The notes under the pieces were generated by a model. That model was given only the letters and a program-made list of their open reading frames with translations, was not told where the DNA came from and made no database searches. Of a stretch of 7,564 nt of DNA, positions 5,880 through 7,564 are shown one piece after another. Location: contig DATDRQ010000317.1 in assembly GCA_035291645.1 (NCBI GenBank), forward strand, positions 1 through 7,564. The letters are read 5' to 3'. How positions within the stretch are numbered: the stretch's first letter is position 1; the number at the start of each line of letters is the position of its first letter. The translations under genes were made by a program, and so were the position numbers. Origin of the DNA: DATDRQ01 sp035291645. GTDB taxonomy: Bacteria; Chloroflexota; Anaerolineae; Anaerolineales; UBA4823.

Positions 5880-7217
5880 TCAGGCGTGCAGGCTCATCAG
5901 CAGATCGCGCTTGGGTCGCAGCACGAAGATCGCCTGCGGCTGCACCTCGGTCCCCGGCACCAGGCGTGGCTCGAAGCGCTGGGCTACGCAGGCGATGATC
6001 AGGCCGGCTTCCAGCAGCCCGAAGTTGTTGCCGATGCACTGGCGCGGCCCGCCGCCGAAGGGGATGTAGGCGTATTTGTGCCGCCGGGCGGCGATTGCGG
6101 GTGCGAAGCGCTGCGGGTCGAAATCCTCCGGGTTTTCCCAGAAGGCCGGGTGGCGGTGCAGGGTGTAGATGCTGATCGCCAGCACGGTGCCCGGCGCCAC
6201 GTAATAGCCGCCAATGCTGTCTTCGCCGATGGCCCGGCGGCCCAGGATCCAGGCGGGCGGGTACAGGCGCAGGCTCTCATCCAGCACCCGGCGCAGGTAA
6301 GGCAGGCCTTCCAGGTCTGCGTACCGCGGCGCTCTCCCGGCGAGCCTCCCTTGCAGCTCGCCCCGCAGCCGTTCCACCGCCCAGGGGTTCTGCGAGAGCA
6401 GGTACCAGGTCCAGGTCAGGGCGTTAGCGGTGGTCTCGTAGCCCGCCAGCAGCAGGCCGCTCAACTGGTCGCGCAGTTGCTCGTCATCCCAGCCCGCCCT
6501 GCCGGTCTCGTCCCGCGCCTGCATCATGGCGCTGAGCAGGTCGCCGGTATCCTGAAAATCCCGCTTCCTTTCCCGGATGATCTCGTCGACCACCGCCCGG
6601 AATTCCAGGGAGGACTGCCGCACGGCCGGATTGTTTGGCTTCTCGAAGAAGAGCGCGGCCCGGTTGACGATCTCGCCCACCTGTTTCACGCGCTCGCCCA
6701 GGTTCACCCCAAACAGGGCCCGGGTCGTCACCGTCAGGGTCAGCCCGGCCATCTCGCGGGCCATATCCACCGGCTGGCCCTGCTCGTAATACTGCTGCCA
6801 CTTCTCCAGCATCGCCTGGGCAGCCTCTACGATCAGCCCGTCCAGGCGCTGTACCCGGGTGTGGTGGAAGGCGGGCTGCATCAGGCGCCGCTGCCGCCGC
6901 CAGGCCTCCCCTTCGGCGGTGATCAGCCCGTCGCCAATCACTTTCTTGAACACCTGGTTCGAATAGGTGGCTTTGCTGTAGTTGCGGTTGTTGTCCACCA
7001 GGACGTGCTTGACGTAATCCGGGTGGTTGAGCAGGTAGGCGGTTTCCGGGGCCGGGCGATAGCAGACGATGTCGCCGTACTGGCGGGTGAGAGAGGTGAA
7101 ATAGCCGAGCGGGTCGCGCAGCAGCTCGCGCCCGCTGCGCTGCGGGACGGGCGGCAGGCGCCTTTTCGGCGGGTCCTGTTGTGTTCGCCTTTCACCATCT
7201 GGTTCGTCCAAGCTCAC
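5880..7217 (-). CDS. Cytochrome P450 (soluble bacterial monooxygenase)
   Basis: A 445-residue, full-length P450, which activates O2 at a Cys-ligated heme to oxidise an organic substrate. Key motifs are all present: the C-helix W106-R110 (EAWRRQRRLMQPAF), the I-helix oxygen-activating LLLAGYETTANA with acid-alcohol pair E261/T262, the K-helix ExxR E314-R317 (ESLRLYPPAW), the PERF-like DPQRF (367-371), and the heme loop FGGGPRQCIG with ligand C394. There is no N-terminal TM anchor, so it is cytosolic. A Pro-rich lead-in (PPKRRLPPVP) precedes the fold. It needs electron donors, and none is encoded in this window. The substrate is unknown; the ExxR and I-helix style resembles fatty-acid or terpenoid-type bacterial P450s, which is only suggestive. 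The start is uncertain by two codons: GTG at 7217 has GGAAG directly against it, whereas TTG at 7211 has GGAAGG 5 nt upstream. Divergent from the patatin gene. Confidence 0.93.
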   Translation of the reverse strand: MSLDEPDGERRTQQDPPKRRLPPVPQRSGRELLRDPLGYFTSLTRQYGDIVCYRPAPETAYLLNHPDYVKHVLVDNNRNYSKATYSNQVFKKVIGDGLITAEGEAWRRQRRLMQPAFHHTRVQRLDGLIVEAAQAMLEKWQQYYEQGQPVDMAREMAGLTLTVTTRALFGVNLGERVKQVGEIVNRAALFFEKPNNPAVRQSSLEFRAVVDEIIRERKRDFQDTGDLLSAMMQARDETGRAGWDDEQLRDQLSGLLLAGYETTANALTWTWYLLSQNPWAVERLRGELQGRLAGRAPRYADLEGLPYLRRVLDESLRLYPPAWILGRRAIGEDSIGGYYVAPGTVLAISIYTLHRHPAFWENPEDFDPQRFAPAIAARRHKYAYIPFGGGPRQCIGNNFGLLEAGLIIACVAQRFEPRLVPGTEVQPQAIFVLRPKRDLLMSLHA

Positions 7218-7294
7218 CTTCCAGGCTAAAGAGGTAGATCCTCTGATCGCACGGCAACCGCTCCTGGGGTTGGCAGCCCGGCGATAATCTGGAT

Positions 7295-7323
7295 AGTTTA
7301 ATAGCTATGATCAAAAAGATCAA
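7295..7323 (-). promoter_or_regulatory. Candidate promoter of the P450 gene
   Basis: On the minus strand TTGATC (plus 7318-7323) is followed after 17 bp by TAAACT (7295-7300); each matches four of six consensus bases. The -35 and spacer include an inverted repeat TGATC-AAAAA-GATCA (7308-7322) that could be an operator. The predicted start near 7288 gives a leader of about 70 nt before the GTG. Weak by itself, but it lies in the only AT-rich stretch upstream of the gene. Confidence 0.3.
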
Positions 7324-7341
7324 TGCAAATCTGATATGTTA

Positions 7342-7370
7342 TAGACAAATATACCTTGATTTGATAAGAT
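7342..7370 (+). promoter_or_regulatory. Candidate extended -10 promoter of the patatin gene
   Basis: TAGACA (7342-7347, five of six matches to TTGACA) is followed after 17 bp by TAAGAT (7365-7370), with TG and one base directly before it (TGA at 7362-7364), forming an extended -10. Transcription would start near 7377, inside the first palindromic repeat, so the remaining repeats would lie in the 5' leader or act as a downstream operator. Confidence 0.45.
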
Positions 7371-7431
7371 TGCGCGCAATATCGATTGCGCCCAATCATA
7401 GAATGCGCCCAATCTTTGATTGGGCCCATTC
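7368..7431. repeat. Four tandem imperfect palindromes upstream of the patatin gene
   Basis: Four related 14-bp units: GATTGCGCGCAATA (7368), GATTGCGCCCAATC (7384), GAATGCGCCCAATC (7401) and GATTGGGCCCATTC (7418), with starts 16, 17 and 17 bp apart. Each is close to its own reverse complement; unit 1 contains the perfect 12-bp palindrome ATTGCGCGCAAT. Units 3 and 4 are inverted copies that together form a long hairpin (7401-7431: 5 + 8 paired bases around one C/C mismatch and a TTT loop). No T-run follows, so it is not an intrinsic terminator. A transcription-factor operator array or a structured mRNA leader is inferred. Confidence 0.7.
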
Positions 7432-7440
7432 ACCCATCAC

Positions 7441-7448
7441 AAGGGAGG
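7441..7448 (+). promoter_or_regulatory. Strong ribosome binding site of the patatin gene
   Basis: AAGGGAGG (7441-7448) is a near-ideal Shine-Dalgarno, 9 bases before the ATG at 7458. It fixes the start and contrasts with the absent Shine-Dalgarno at the LysM and GT2 genes. Confidence 0.8.
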
Positions 7449-7457
7449 GTCACAAAC

Positions 7458-7564
7458 ATGGAATACGATCTGGTTTTTGAAGGCGGCGGCGCCAAAGGCT
7501 TGGCTTTCGTCGGCGCCCTGACCTCGTTCGAGAAGCGCGGCCATACTCCCCGGCGCGTCATCGG
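7458..7564 (+). CDS. Patatin-like phospholipase, N-terminal fragment (cut by window end)
   Basis: The 35 complete codons visible begin MEYDLVFEGGGAKGLAFVGA and end HTPRRVI followed by a partial Gly codon. EGGGAKG (residues 8-14) is the oxyanion-hole loop of patatin-like phospholipases, serine acyl hydrolases with a Ser-Asp dyad that free fatty acids from membrane lipids. The catalytic G-x-S-x-G would be expected just past the visible end, where the sequence stops at VIG, as in the family's usual 'ixGtSaGa'. No signal peptide is seen, so a cytosolic or membrane-peripheral enzyme is likely. The start is fixed by a strong Shine-Dalgarno. The gene is divergent from the P450 and preceded by a four-copy palindromic repeat, so it may be specifically regulated. 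Family is confident from the N-terminus alone; activity cannot be judged without the catalytic residues. Confidence 0.85.
   Translation, partial: MEYDLVFEGGGAKGLAFVGALTSFEKRGHTPRRVI

Noticed and set aside
5829..7229. A 466-codon plus-strand open frame opposite the P450
   Set aside because: The minus strand encodes a complete P450 with all motifs; the plus frame is His/Gln/Pro/Gly-rich and resembles nothing.
7368..7431. CRISPR array or replication iterons
   Set aside because: The units are only 14 bp with 2-3 bp between them and no unique spacers or cas genes; no dnaA, rep gene or AT-rich unwinding element suggests an origin.

Overview
This is a 7.56 kb window of high-GC bacterial DNA with tightly packed genes. 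The organism cannot be fixed from so little sequence. A Chloroflexota (Anaerolineae-like) bacterium is my best inference, from the secreted LysM protein with Pro/Thr 'PTPTP' linkers, the mix of a soluble P450, a patatin and an FlK-type thioesterase, and consensus -10 boxes placed directly before start codons. There is no rRNA, tRNA, CRISPR array or recognisable mobile element.

Layout. (1) Positions 1-969 (+) hold the C-terminal four fifths of an MFS transporter cut by the window edge. (2) Positions 1092-1916 (+) encode an exported, membrane-anchored protein with a LysM domain and a Cna-B/SdrD-like beta domain, probably read from a leaderless promoter. It ends 3 bp from a convergent operon. 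(3) Positions 4584 down to 1920 (-) form a three-gene operon: a family 2 glycosyltransferase with a C-terminal Rossmann-like domain, a FlK-like hotdog thioesterase with an intact Thr/Glu/His triad, and a GT-B glycosyltransferase that has lost both glutamates of the EX7E motif. (4) Positions 4685-5485 (+) encode an MscS-type channel, divergent from the operon. The two promoters appear to share their -35 region. (5) A perfect 17-bp bidirectional terminator (5494-5531) separates MscS from a convergent 59-residue two-helix membrane protein (5552-5731, -). (6) Positions 5880-7217 (-) encode a soluble cytochrome P450. (7) A 240-bp AT-rich divergent regulatory region (7218-7457) follows. It contains four tandem copies of a 14-bp imperfect palindrome at 16-17 bp intervals. 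(8) Positions 7458-7564 (+) are the first 35 codons of a patatin-like phospholipase that runs off the window.

How the parts may work together. The GT2, thioesterase and GT-B genes are spaced as one transcript and probably serve surface glycan or glycolipid synthesis, although the thioesterase's role there is unclear. MscS and the LysM protein belong to envelope physiology. The P450 and patatin share a control region and could both act on lipids (acyl release and hydroxylation); this is inference only. The features most worth a second look are the tandem palindromes before the patatin, the glycosyltransferase-thioesterase-glycosyltransferase operon with its degenerate GT-B enzyme, and the apparent leaderless promoters.
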